Below are positions 24,549 to 33,460 of a DNA stretch of 64,000 bases, piece after piece. The stretch lies in the NCBI GenBank assembly GCA_964203235.1, contig CAXNLE010000002.1:124001-188000 (forward strand), given 5' to 3'. Made by a program: the position numbers and the translations under genes. Origin of the DNA: BACL27 sp964203235 (lineage in GTDB: Bacteria > Actinomycetota > Acidimicrobiia > Acidimicrobiales > Ilumatobacteraceae). Positions within the stretch are counted from its first letter, which is position 1; every line of letters starts with the position of its first letter. The notes beneath the pieces were generated by a model, which saw nothing but the letters and a program-made list of their open reading frames with translations, was not told the DNA's origin and searched no databases.

Positions 24549-24941
24549 AAGTGACTCCAAAACCTGAATCGGCATCGAGTTCTGCGCTGTTTCTAGTGCG
24601 TTGGTGATCTCTTTATAGCGAGGGCCGCCAAATGCACGTAGCGCGATTAACGCATCGGTCACTTTTGTTGCGCCAAGAATTTCTAAAAATGGCTTCACGT
24701 AATTAAATGGAATCGTGTGGGCGAACTCGTATTCATCACTGCCAAAGGCGCGCTCAACCCCCGGACCAATATCTTGTCCAGAAATTATTAGGTCGCCATT
24801 TTCGGCCAGTGAAGCCCAAACTGATCGAGAGTCTGCACCGTTTCGCTCTTCGAGCAGAACTACTTCTTTAAGTGGTGAATTTTGCTTGTGCGCTTTTGTG
24901 GCGTTGAGATTTGCGTAGTCAGGATTCTCGAGCCACTGCAC
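24531..24941 (-). CDS. Hypothetical protein, last gene of the GIY-YIG operon
   Basis: 136 residues, no domain recognised. It is predicted soluble, with a strand-rich middle (VWASLAENGDLIISGQDIG) and a helical end (PIQVLESLL). GTG start only 3 bp after the stop of the winged-helix-like gene, so translationally coupled. It overlaps the 3' end of the convergent metallohydrolase gene by 18 bp. Confidence 0.55.
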   Translation of the reverse strand: MQWLENPDYANLNATKAHKQNSPLKEVVLLEERNGADSRSVWASLAENGDLIISGQDIGPGVERAFGSDEYEFAHTIPFNYVKPFLEILGATKVTDALIALRAFGGPRYKEITNALETAQNSMPIQVLESLLTCGD

Positions 24942-24944
24942 TAT

Positions 24945-25209
24945 TTAGTTACTCTCGGGAGCATCAATATTGTGTGCTTCATTTTTTTGTGTATCGTCGC
25001 CGACTGCATTTTCAGTGACTGTATTGTCGCCGACATTTCGCCACAGCGGTGGGGTTTCTCCTTGTTTTAGAAAGTGCTTGCCGATATTTGAATAGAGGCA
25101 ACTATTTACAGCTTTCTTCTCGGCACCAATCTCTTTGCAAATTAAGTCGTGCGCGACTGTTTGGCTTCTTGCGCAGAAACTCAGTAATTTTTACAATCAT
25201 TTCTTCCAT
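24945..25209 (-). pseudogene. Small winged-helix-like protein, interrupted by a +1 shift at an A5 run
   Basis: An ATG at 25209 with GGAGAT upstream starts MEEMIVK; that frame stops at 25102. The +1 frame is open from 25190 to the TAA at 24945 and encodes TVAHDLICKEIGAEKKAVNS then CLYSNIGKHFLKQGETPPLW, a typical small winged-helix pattern. Removing one A from the A5 run around 25188-25192 joins them into one protein of about 87 residues. It sits tightly between the GIY-YIG gene (stop 2 bp upstream) and the 24941 gene (3 bp). Confidence 0.55.
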
Positions 25210-25211
25210 CG

Positions 25212-25754
25212 TTATCTCCTATTTTTTCGTCTTTCGATCTGGCGTCGCATCACCGGCTTCAACTCGGTATCGCACGATCTTTGAGTCGTTTTCGCCCAAT
25301 CTTTTTCTAACTGAATACTTTGTGTCTCGGTCGAAACAGATTTTGGCATCAGATCGTAATTGAGGCGAATTCCAAGTCTCTTCACTACTTTTGATCGTCT
25401 ATCTTTACCTACGAGGGGCTTTTCACCCATGTGCTGTTTAAAGCGCTCTTCAGGAGTTTTACTTGTTCTGCCGACATAGACATGGCCTTTTGCAGGCTGT
25501 GTCTTTAAGTGGTCTTGTTTCAGATCAATTACATAGACGTGAAACTTCTCGCCGTTATTTACGAAGTGACCGCGTCGAATATATTTCTCAATTTGCTCGT
25601 CACGCCGACGGCGAGCAACCTCAATAGAGGTTCTGGGTTTCGCGTAAGGGCTGGCCTCATAAATTTTGACATAGTGCCCTCGTGCATAATCGGGGCCGGC
25701 GGAGCCAGGCTCTTTGAGCTTCTTGAGCCGTGCTTCGGGCAGCGCCTTTGACAT
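25212..25754 (-). CDS. GIY-YIG-like nuclease domain protein
   Basis: 180 residues. The N-terminal 80 residues are highly basic. The C-terminal half has FHVYVIDLK and GHVYVGRTSKTPEERFKQH, matching the GIY-YIG core (V-Y-V...Y-V-G-x-T-S...R-x-x-Q-H). The rest is Lys/Arg rich, suiting nucleic-acid binding. First gene of a tight three-gene operon; a 14-bp palindrome abuts its start codon. Role unknown: repair, mobile-element or defence nuclease are all possible. Confidence 0.6.
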   Translation of the reverse strand: MSKALPEARLKKLKEPGSAGPDYARGHYVKIYEASPYAKPRTSIEVARRRRDEQIEKYIRRGHFVNNGEKFHVYVIDLKQDHLKTQPAKGHVYVGRTSKTPEERFKQHMGEKPLVGKDRRSKVVKRLGIRLNYDLMPKSVSTETQSIQLEKDWAKTTQRSCDTELKPVMRRQIERRKNRR

Positions 25755-25768
25755 ACCTATATATAGGT
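25755..25768. promoter_or_regulatory. Palindrome ACCTATATATAGGT
   Basis: Perfect 14-bp palindrome directly upstream of the GIY-YIG start, with GTGT beyond it. Versions recur at 27359-27374 and, imperfectly, at 43809-43824, each upstream of a gene. Likely operator of one regulator, or a TATA-like -10 region; inferred. Confidence 0.45.
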
Positions 25769-25878
25769 GTGGCTTTGTTTTATCATCGACCGCGCAATTT
25801 TGTGTCTAATTCAATGATTACAACGCAATATTTGGGCTGTTTTGGCTGTTTTGGCGGGTTTCTTGGTCGTTGCGGGCA

Positions 25879-26322
25879 TTATTGGTTCTCGCTCTCGAGT
25901 TCGCTCGACAACTTGCCGTAAATCGCGTCTTCGGCAATCGGTAACAAGGCGATCCAACGGCGAATCGTGGCCGAAACCATCAACTTAGAAACGCCGCCAG
26001 CAAAGTCGCAATCCATCTCGGCACGAACATAATACTTACCCTTAACTGGCTCGTCATCTGCAACTCGATAGAGCTTGAGATATCGAAAGTCATTGTTGAA
26101 TTTATTGCAATCTTCGATTGGGTCAGTCTTAGAGAACAACAAATAGCGAAACGAGATCGAGTCAAAAAACGGTGAAAGGCCATGCATCACTACATCCCAC
26201 TCGGCGCCATCACTAGCGGATGAAATGAATGCATCTTCGTTTTCATCAATTGTGACTAGAGCCTTGTAACCCTCATCTCTAATTAATTCTGCAATCTCTT
26301 CAACTGTGAACGATTCGTTCAT
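25879..26322 (-). CDS. YbjN-like protein (1)
   Basis: 147 residues. The ATG at 26322 has a GGAGG 9 bp upstream and is preferred to the in-frame ATG at 26388. The fold pattern (N-terminal helix FTVEEIAELIRDEGYKALV, strands ending SFRYLLF, then N-x-F-N-N-D-F-R-Y-L-K-L-Y and a long C-terminal helix with WIALLP) suits the YbjN/sensory-transduction family related to type III chaperone folds. No catalytic residues. A second protein of this type is at 38142. Function unknown. Confidence 0.6.
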   Translation of the reverse strand: MNESFTVEEIAELIRDEGYKALVTIDENEDAFISSASDGAEWDVVMHGLSPFFDSISFRYLLFSKTDPIEDCNKFNNDFRYLKLYRVADDEPVKGKYYVRAEMDCDFAGGVSKLMVSATIRRWIALLPIAEDAIYGKLSSELESENQ

Positions 26323-26448
26323 ATAAATACCTCCACTCGAAGTTGTAGCACATAGGTATAGCAGAGATATTTGTGAACCGTGCAACATTTGCTGCTATGG
26401 TGCTCAATTTGTAAATCACAAACCACCGAAATTAATCAGGAGACACAA

Positions 26449-26625
26449 TTGCAGCAACAAGAATCTCAGACACAACCCAAACCAAAGATCAACGATAAAT
26501 ATTTTTGTCCAGAGTGCGAAATAAGTATCGTTCTTCACATCAAGCTAAAAAATCTGCCAACATGCAACAACCCAAAAATCCATGGTTCAAAGACAGTTCA
26601 GATGACAAAAGCCGACTTGACCTAA
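26449..26625 (+). CDS. Small zinc-ribbon-like protein
   Basis: 58 residues starting at TTG 26449, chosen because AGGAG at 26438-26442 lies 6 bp upstream; an in-frame ATG at 26380 would overlap the promoter of the divergent gene. After a Gln/Pro/Lys-rich N-terminus come FCPECEISIVLHIK, LPTC and PKIHG, giving Cys/Cys/Cys/His as probable zinc ligands. Unknown role; it precedes the exonuclease gene by about 50 bp. Confidence 0.5.
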   Translation: MQQQESQTQPKPKINDKYFCPECEISIVLHIKLKNLPTCNNPKIHGSKTVQMTKADLT

Positions 26626-26675
26626 TTTTGGCTATAAGACAAAGAGTGACTACTATTTATTGGCAGGGGGTAGTT

Positions 26676-27372
26676 ATTAAGGACAGCATCTTTTGATAAC
26701 TACATTGTTGTCGACTTTGAGACGACCGGACTAGCGCCTGGGTATCGTCCTGTTGAGATTGCGTGGCTTGAATTTGATGAAAATTTCTGCGAGATTAATT
26801 CTGTTGAATCGCTGATTAATCCACAAATGCCGATTGAACATGGTGCCGAAAAAGTACACGGAATCTCGGATGCAATGGTTAAAGATGCACCAACTCTTGA
26901 CGACTTTATAACGGCGCAACATGCTGACAAATTTCGAAATAGCAACGTTCTGGTTGTGGCGCATAATGCGAAGTTTGATCTGCCGATGTTTGCGCCGTTT
27001 TGTGGCCAAGCGACACAACTCTGCACGATGAACTTGGGTCGCAAGATTTACCCAGCGGCGCCGAGTTTCAAATTGGCCGTGCTGGCAAAAATCTGCGGTG
27101 TTCATAAGGTGCCGACGCATCGGGCGATTGACGATGTCGAGACATGCTTTGCATTGTTGAAGCACTTTTCGCAGAGCAAATCACTATCAATTAATGAGTT
27201 AATTGATTTAGAGCAAGCTTTTGACCCCGACGCAGTGATGCCTTTTGGCAAGCACAAGGGGACGAAAATTGTTGATCTACCAAAGGATTACGCGGTGTGG
27301 CTGATTGATACTCTTGACAAAGACGACTGGGTTGCAAGGCAACTCCGCAACACCCCTGACCTATATATATAG
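26676..27372 (+). pseudogene. DnaQ-like 3'-5' exonuclease with C-terminal DUF3820-like region; start in doubt (+1 shift at T4)
   Basis: DEDD-type exonuclease. Exo I is VVDFETTGL, Exo II HNAKFDLPMF and Exo III HRAIDDVETC, so all catalytic acids are present. The C-terminal MPFGKHKGTKIVDLPKDYAVWL is DUF3820-like. No ATG/GTG/TTG precedes Exo I in frame. The frame just upstream reads VIKDSIF then stops (26694-26696); deleting one T from TTTT at 26691-26694 fuses it to DNYIVVDFETTG. An AGGGGG at 26665-26670 is a plausible ribosome site. A start at ATG 26827 would lose Exo I, so the intact gene must begin near 26630-26690, by frameshift or by a rare start such as ATT. Confidence 0.65.
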
Positions 27373-27374
27373 GT
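27359..27374. promoter_or_regulatory. Palindrome ACCTATATATATAGGT
   Basis: Perfect 16-bp palindrome overlapping the exonuclease stop and lying 18 bp before the HD-protein start; same family as the 25755 site. Confidence 0.45.
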
Positions 27375-27392
27375 GTAAGAAACGAGGCTCAA

Positions 27393-27992
27393 ATGACCAA
27401 GGAGATTAAACCCAACTGGCAGCCGACAGGCCTTATCCAAAGCGCTTTTAAACTAGCGGCCAAAAAGCATGCCACCCAAGCAAACAAGGGATCGGGCATT
27501 CCATACCTGACTCATCTATTAGCGGTGAGTTCGCTCGTGATCGAACACGGCGGCACCGAAGACCAGGCCGCTGCGGCTCTGCTGCACGATGTGCTTGAAG
27601 ATACGAAAACTAGTTATAAAGAAGTCAAAAAAGCAACGAATAAAAAGGTAGCCGACATGGTCGATGCCTGCTCTTCAAAGAAGTTTGGAGAAAAAAATAG
27701 TGACCCGTGGGTTGTGAAAAAGCGTTATCTTGAAAAACTTAACGAAAAGAAACCAGATGACCCCTCACTATTAGTTGCCCTGTCTGACAAAGTTCACAAT
27801 GCCGAGCGAACAGTAAATGAGTACCCAAAGACACCTACCGCACAAAAGAAATACTGGTCCAAGTTCAACGCCGGATACGACATTCAGAAACTTTGGTATA
27901 CGAGTTTGTATAAAGGCCTGAACGCCAAAGGAACGCTCCCACCAGCATTGCTCAAGCGACTTCAAGTCGCGATCAAAATCTTGTTTAATTAG
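27393..27992 (+). CDS. HD-domain hydrolase, RelA/SpoT-type (small alarmone hydrolase-like)
   Basis: 199 residues. The HD-domain metal ligands are visible in RelA/SpoT order: H in IPYLTHLLAV, HD in LLHDVLEDT, and D in VALSDKVHNAE. HDVLEDT and D-K-V-H-N are the signature of the (p)ppGpp hydrolase half of SpoT and of stand-alone alarmone hydrolases. There is no synthetase, TGS or ACT domain. The likely activity is pyrophosphohydrolysis of (p)ppGpp or a similar nucleotide, inferred from motifs. ATG with GAGG upstream and a palindromic site at 27359. A toxin or defence link is possible but not shown. Confidence 0.72.
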   Translation: MTKEIKPNWQPTGLIQSAFKLAAKKHATQANKGSGIPYLTHLLAVSSLVIEHGGTEDQAAAALLHDVLEDTKTSYKEVKKATNKKVADMVDACSSKKFGEKNSDPWVVKKRYLEKLNEKKPDDPSLLVALSDKVHNAERTVNEYPKTPTAQKKYWSKFNAGYDIQKLWYTSLYKGLNAKGTLPPALLKRLQVAIKILFN

Positions 27993-28013
27993 CCCAAACA
28001 AAAGGAGGTACGA

Positions 28014-28502
28014 ATGGAGAAATTCCAGCCAGTTATAGATTGGTTCACCGACCGAGGTGGAAAGTATGCCGGCGATAGTGCGCCGAGTTTGTATCAAGAT
28101 GCCGATACTAAGTTCTGGGAAGAAATCGAACACACCGGAAATCACGAAGTTCAATACCGTGGCCTGCAACTGTTTGTGACCGAAGTTTCGTTCGGTGACG
28201 AAGAATCTATAATTTCGTTGCAGTACCTACTCGATCACGGCCGAAACGATGAGGACGATAACGAAGCAATTAATACAGCGATAGAACTACTTGAGCCGTT
28301 GCTGCCGGAAAAAGCAGAGTTTGATCTGAGTTGCTCGATCGGAACAGACATTTTTCTGATTCGCGATCTCGATGACGCCGATTTAGAACCAACAAAATTA
28401 GATGAGATCTTGACGACGATTACTAAGTTCGCAGAGTTTGCAACAACGAAAGTCTCAGTACTCTACATCGCACCCGAATTCGAGTTAAAGAAAACTTTAT
28501 AG
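28014..28502 (+). CDS. Hypothetical acidic protein
   Basis: 162 residues, strongly acidic, soluble, no recognised domain. Perfect GGAGG at 28004-28008 before the ATG and 21 bp from the HD gene, so the two are probably one operon. It overlaps the 3' end of recD by 6 bp (convergent). Confidence 0.6.
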   Translation: MEKFQPVIDWFTDRGGKYAGDSAPSLYQDADTKFWEEIEHTGNHEVQYRGLQLFVTEVSFGDEESIISLQYLLDHGRNDEDDNEAINTAIELLEPLLPEKAEFDLSCSIGTDIFLIRDLDDADLEPTKLDEILTTITKFAEFATTKVSVLYIAPEFELKKTL

Positions 28503-30194
28503 GCGGGTGGCGAGGCCTGAGGCACGACGAATTGCCTGAGATACCGCGCTACGCACGACAGCCTCGCTACCAACAATTGTCAGCCGATCTTTTGTGCGAG
28601 TGATGCCCGTATAGAAAAGTTCACGGGTCAGAATTCGACTTGACTCGTTTGGTAGTACGACGACAACTTCGTCATATTCTGAGCCCTGGCTTTTGTGAAT
28701 TGTGAGTGCGTGAACACTCTCAATATTTTCAAGGCGCATGGTTGGCACGACACGAAATGAGCCGCCATCGCTGAATGCACCAACTGGCACACCAGACTCG
28801 TCTGGCACAATTATGCCGACGTCTCCGTTGTAGAGATCTATCGCGCGGTTATTGTGCGTCACCATAATCGGCCGACCAAAATACCAACGCGTGTCGGTGT
28901 AGGGGCCAAGTTGATGCTCAACGAAACCGTTCCAGAAAGTCACACTGTTTGGGCCTTCACGATGTGCACAAAGAAGTTGCATCTCGGCGCGCTTACTGAG
29001 CGCCGACAGTGTGTCACCGCTAAGCGCACACTCGTGTAATTGCCGAGCATGCGCCACAACCTTGTCGCGCAATTCTGCGAGTTGCTTCGTGTCGGAGTCG
29101 GGTTTGATCCATGAGATGAGCGATTTATTTTCTGAAAGATATTTGATCACGGCATCGACATGCTGCGAGTTGCCAAGAACTTGACCGTCAACGGGCGACT
29201 CAAGGCGCAACAATCGAGCGAGACCATCAATCTCTTGTGGCAATCGCCATTGATCACGCATAATTTTGGTTTGCGCGAACAGAATCGAACCTTTTTGACT
29301 GGCGACTTTAGCGATATCGCCAAGCACCGAACCGGCATCAACGCTTGCCAGTTGGTCGGGGTCACCAACAAGAAGCAGCGCCGTTGCAGGGTTGAGTGCA
29401 TCAACAAGTCGATACATCATTGACGACGGCAGCATTGAGGCTTCGTCAATCACAACCCAATCGAATGGCAAATAATTGTCGGCGTTGTATTTATATCGCG
29501 GTTCACGAGATGGGCCAAAACCAAGCAACGAGTGCACTGTGCCCGAGAAGGCGTTATCAATCGCATTGTTGACTGCCTGCCAATCAACATCTTTGCCATC
29601 GGGGAGTTTTTTAAGATCGTCACACTGGCGCAACAAAACCTCACGCATTCGTGCGGCGGCTTTGCCGGTTGGCGCAGCGAGCGCAACTTTGATATTTCGC
29701 TCGCCTGCTTTGAAACGTTCGATGAACTTCATCGCAACTTCGCGGGTCTTGCCGGTGCCAGGGCCACCAAGAATGATGTGCACGTGCTGAGCATTATTGC
29801 GCGTCAGCCCGGCAGCAATAGCGCCCTCTTCGGCATATGCGCGATTGAGATAGACGCGAGTGCCATCAACAATTAGTGGCGTTACGTTGCCTGGGCGACC
29901 AAATATCAGCGGAGATTTTTTGGCGGCGGCTAACCAACTCGCAGAGTCAGTAGGCCATTTAAGTTTTGCTTCAACACCTTCAACTGTTAACCAGTCGCCA
30001 ATTTGTTCGAGGTCAACGCAAGTGTGTCGATCACGCGGTGTGCGCAGGGCCAGACACAGCAACAACGTGCCCATTAGTTCTGGCTCGGGCTGGCCATTTC
30101 GCGCGACAAGTGCGATCAGAGTTTTTGCAGCTGCAACATCACCGGAAGAGACGACTTGTGCATCGAGATATGGGTTTAAGTCGGTGAAGTTCAT
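28497..30194 (-). CDS. recD: RecD, exodeoxyribonuclease V alpha subunit
   Basis: 565-residue SF1B 5'-3' helicase subunit of RecBCD. Walker A is GGPGTGKTRE, Walker B VIDEASML, followed by GDPDQLASVDAGSVLGD, the UvrD-like C-terminal motif HKSQGSEYDEVVVVLP and GITRTKDRL. With RecB and RecC it unwinds and resects DNA ends for recombination and degrades foreign linear DNA. Its start overlaps the recB stop by 4 bp; last gene of recC-recB-recD. Confidence 0.95.
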   Translation of the reverse strand: MNFTDLNPYLDAQVVSSGDVAAAKTLIALVARNGQPEPELMGTLLLCLALRTPRDRHTCVDLEQIGDWLTVEGVEAKLKWPTDSASWLAAAKKSPLIFGRPGNVTPLIVDGTRVYLNRAYAEEGAIAAGLTRNNAQHVHIILGGPGTGKTREVAMKFIERFKAGERNIKVALAAPTGKAAARMREVLLRQCDDLKKLPDGKDVDWQAVNNAIDNAFSGTVHSLLGFGPSREPRYKYNADNYLPFDWVVIDEASMLPSSMMYRLVDALNPATALLLVGDPDQLASVDAGSVLGDIAKVASQKGSILFAQTKIMRDQWRLPQEIDGLARLLRLESPVDGQVLGNSQHVDAVIKYLSENKSLISWIKPDSDTKQLAELRDKVVAHARQLHECALSGDTLSALSKRAEMQLLCAHREGPNSVTFWNGFVEHQLGPYTDTRWYFGRPIMVTHNNRAIDLYNGDVGIIVPDESGVPVGAFSDGGSFRVVPTMRLENIESVHALTIHKSQGSEYDEVVVVLPNESSRILTRELFYTGITRTKDRLTIVGSEAVVRSAVSQAIRRASGLATRL

Positions 30195-33100
30195 TGTGCT
30201 GGTTTGCTTCCGGCGAATAAATCACTGAGTGCACGCCATAAACCAGTTGGTGCTTGCCATGTGAAAACACCATAGCGGTGACCGTTTTCATCGGTTGGTG
30301 TGTCTGGCCCGACCATGCCACGAATGAAACCATATGCGATGCCTTTGATGCACGCATCATGGTCTGCCTCTGGCAATCGCCAACGCAACATGCGATAAAT
30401 ACTTGTGCCGTAGATGAGCGCTTGCAAAATGTAGTGAGCCTCTTGCATTTTGGCTTGAACATGGTGCGGCGAATAATTTGCGATCGGCGAGGCGTCTGAA
30501 TCGCGGTGAAGTTTGTTGCTCTTGTAGTCGGTGATTGCGAGCAACGGTTGTGTCGGGGTGCTGCCTGGCAATCGCAACAACGCGTCAAGTGAACCGTTAA
30601 TCAAACCTGCAACTTGAATATCAAATGACGAATCAGTGAGCGCTGTTGCATAATTTCGCAGCACATCTGTCGGGCTCAACACGCTGAGCAAGACTCGACC
30701 GATATCACTGGTGAGAACATTTGCCGAAGACAGAGCAACGGTCATTTCGAAATCCATTTCGGCGAGACGATCTTGCGGATCAATATCGGCAAAGCACACA
30801 TCGCCAAACGCACCACCAAACGGGGTCTCAAGTGCACGCGTCAACATTGTTGTAAGTGGCTGGTGATATCCGCGCAACAAACTTGAATTTGCTTTTTCTT
30901 GCACCGCTCGGGCTACTTCATCGCGCAATGGTCGGACAGAAGTGTCGACAATTTCAAAAATATCGTGAATCTGATTTCCGACGTTTTTGCTGGCTGGCAG
31001 AACTGGGATTACGAAACCTTTGAGGTCGTCGCGCGATTCGGCAGCGTCGGCTGGCGCGGGGCTGTCGGGCGCAGGGCTGCCGAGCGCCGGGTTGCCGGGG
31101 GCAGTAGCGAATTCATCATTACCATGACTCGGCAAGTCGAAATAGTCACGGCGCTGAGACTTGGTGTGAATATCCATGATGCCCGAAAATGATGTGCGGC
31201 GATAAGACTGAGTGACAGTTGCAGGTGCGACGGCACAGATGAATTTTTTAGCGTCAGGTGTTGCGACTTTTGGCTGATAATTCTCGAGACCAGTAACGCG
31301 CCCGATATCTCGCTTGGCTGGCATATTTGGAATCATTGACGACAACAAACTCGCCGAGGCATCAGTAACGAGTACAGACAAATGGTGCATCGTGCGTGTC
31401 AGCGCAACATACATCAATCGACGTAACTCGCCTTCTTCAGCCAACTTCACGGCAGCCTTGGCCGCCGCCCGCGATGCCTCAGTCGGGCTGCTTAATCCAT
31501 GAACGATGTCGACAACACGCTGATTTCGGTTGTAAAACACAGGTGCGCGGGAAGTCTCTTTTGGTTCTTTCCATAGGTCAACGACCACAACACACGGAAA
31601 CTGCAAACCTTTAGCGCTATGAATCGTCATAATTTGCACGGCGTCAACATCGCTTTCGACGCGCCTGCTGACGAGATCACTCTTTTCGTCTGTGTCAATC
31701 AACGACATGAAGATTTCAAGAATGCGAGTCGGCGAACATGGTTTGCCTTCGCTGGCCACATGCAGAATTTCCATCACATGAGCAAAGTCTGTGGTGTTGC
31801 GCTCGCCCGATAGGCCTTTAGTCAGCCAAGTCATAAATTGATCGTCAGAACTAATCGCACCTGCAAGTGCGGCGGCGCCACTTGATTGCAAAATTGTTCT
31901 TAACTGACTGACACGATTTTGAACTTGTTGCAACTCTGCGTCAGAGATATCGGCTTCGTGACGAAGAGACAAACCGAAAAATGGCGTGCCGGCTAGACGG
32001 CGCGTGCGACCAACATCTGTAATTCGCTCCATCAGTTCGAACATTGAGCGCACATGGCCAGACATTTCGCCATGCATCACCGATTCGGTGCCGTTACTCA
32101 CAGCCGGAATCTTGAACTGTTTAAGTTTGCGCTCAATTGCTCTACCGGTTGCCTTGGTGCGCACCAGCACACAAATATCGCGGGGCTCAACATCGCGTTG
32201 GGTGTCATTGATTTTGAGTTTGCCAACGGTCAAGAGTTCATGCACGACTCGCGCCGCTGGCGTATCTAGTCGTTTTTGATTAGTTACTTCACCAACATCA
32301 ACAAACTCGACTGAGCCACCAGGGCTAAATCGTGCTGCAAGATTTTTGTCGCTCGCATTGACAGCAATATATGGAATACCGTCACCAAACATTGCACCAT
32401 CAAGGGCCAAATTTAATTGCTCAAGAACCGGCTTATCTGAGCGATGATTTGTCGTCAATGTTCGCTTCTTAGTTGGGTCGCCACGACTGACAAACGCCCG
32501 CACATCGGCACCTCGAAAACCAAAAATTGCTTGCTTTGGGTCGCCGACTGCGATCAACGCCCGATCAACTTGATCTGGCGGAAACAAAGCGTCGAAAAAT
32601 GCCCACTGCAATTTGTCGGTGTCTTGAGCCTCATCGACGATTGCCAACTTAAAGCGTGACCGAATGTCTTCAATAAGTGCACCCCGTGATGGGTCAGTGA
32701 CCACATCGTGCGCACGTTTTAGTAAATCATTAAAACTTGGATGATTAAGCGTCGCATCTTGCACTCGCGCGACGCAATCTTGAATCATCTGCAGATAATC
32801 ATCTAAAAACTTTTGATCAAACTTTGACAGTGCTTGGCCGTCATCAAAAGGGTTCTGGGCTGGGTCGCACCAAGGCTCAGTAAATGGGTCAGCCAATAAT
32901 TTGGTGATAACTTCTGCAATCTTTTTTGGATCAATTCGTGAGATATTGAAACCAGCGACCGCACCAGAGATAATTGCGTCATTAACAACTTCGGTAACGA
33001 CTCGACTTGTTATGTCATCTTCACCGACATTGCCAAGACTGACACCGCCAAGATGCAAGATTTTTGTGCACACACTATGGATTGTCGAAATTGTTGCACT

Positions 33101-33460
33101 GTCAAATTCGACCAAAGCACGCTCAAGGCGTTTAATCATCGCCGCGATGTCGTGTTGATATGTACTAATTAGATACTGAGCAACGACGTCATCTTTTTTT
33201 GCTTGATTGTTTCGTAATTGTTCGCACATGTCTATTGCGGCACCACGAATTCGATCGCGCAACTCAGCGGCGGCTGTGCGCGTAAAAGTTGTTACGAGCA
33301 CTTCGCTGATTCGTAAGTCTTCTTTAGTCGCTAACTCGCGAACCAAAAGCGCTGCAACAGAATATGTTTTGCCGGTGCCTGCACTGGCCTCGGCGACCAG
33401 CCCATTAATTAGCGCCTGATTTGCAAGGTCGAGTTCGATGTTTGGTGTACTAGTGCTCAT
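30191..33460 (-). CDS. recB: RecB, exodeoxyribonuclease V beta subunit
   Basis: 1089 residues. Walker A AEASAGTGKTY near residue 25, Walker B VDEAQDTDKLQW, helicase motif HSAKGLQFPCVVVVDL and ALTRTMHHL, then a PD-(D/E)XK nuclease domain with AITDYKSNKLH near residue 1005. An Ala/Pro/Asp-rich linker (PGNPALGSPAPDSPAPADAA) joins helicase and nuclease. It provides the 3'-5' motor and the only nuclease site of the complex. ATGA overlaps on both sides show tight coupling to recC and recD. Confidence 0.95.
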   Translation of the reverse strand: MSTSTPNIELDLANQALINGLVAEASAGTGKTYSVAALLVRELATKEDLRISEVLVTTFTRTAAAELRDRIRGAAIDMCEQLRNNQAKKDDVVAQYLISTYQHDIAAMIKRLERALVEFDSATISTIHSVCTKILHLGGVSLGNVGEDDITSRVVTEVVNDAIISGAVAGFNISRIDPKKIAEVITKLLADPFTEPWCDPAQNPFDDGQALSKFDQKFLDDYLQMIQDCVARVQDATLNHPSFNDLLKRAHDVVTDPSRGALIEDIRSRFKLAIVDEAQDTDKLQWAFFDALFPPDQVDRALIAVGDPKQAIFGFRGADVRAFVSRGDPTKKRTLTTNHRSDKPVLEQLNLALDGAMFGDGIPYIAVNASDKNLAARFSPGGSVEFVDVGEVTNQKRLDTPAARVVHELLTVGKLKINDTQRDVEPRDICVLVRTKATGRAIERKLKQFKIPAVSNGTESVMHGEMSGHVRSMFELMERITDVGRTRRLAGTPFFGLSLRHEADISDAELQQVQNRVSQLRTILQSSGAAALAGAISSDDQFMTWLTKGLSGERNTTDFAHVMEILHVASEGKPCSPTRILEIFMSLIDTDEKSDLVSRRVESDVDAVQIMTIHSAKGLQFPCVVVVDLWKEPKETSRAPVFYNRNQRVVDIVHGLSSPTEASRAAAKAAVKLAEEGELRRLMYVALTRTMHHLSVLVTDASASLLSSMIPNMPAKRDIGRVTGLENYQPKVATPDAKKFICAVAPATVTQSYRRTSFSGIMDIHTKSQRRDYFDLPSHGNDEFATAPGNPALGSPAPDSPAPADAAESRDDLKGFVIPVLPASKNVGNQIHDIFEIVDTSVRPLRDEVARAVQEKANSSLLRGYHQPLTTMLTRALETPFGGAFGDVCFADIDPQDRLAEMDFEMTVALSSANVLTSDIGRVLLSVLSPTDVLRNYATALTDSSFDIQVAGLINGSLDALLRLPGSTPTQPLLAITDYKSNKLHRDSDASPIANYSPHHVQAKMQEAHYILQALIYGTSIYRMLRWRLPEADHDACIKGIAYGFIRGMVGPDTPTDENGHRYGVFTWQAPTGLWRALSDLFAGSKPAQ

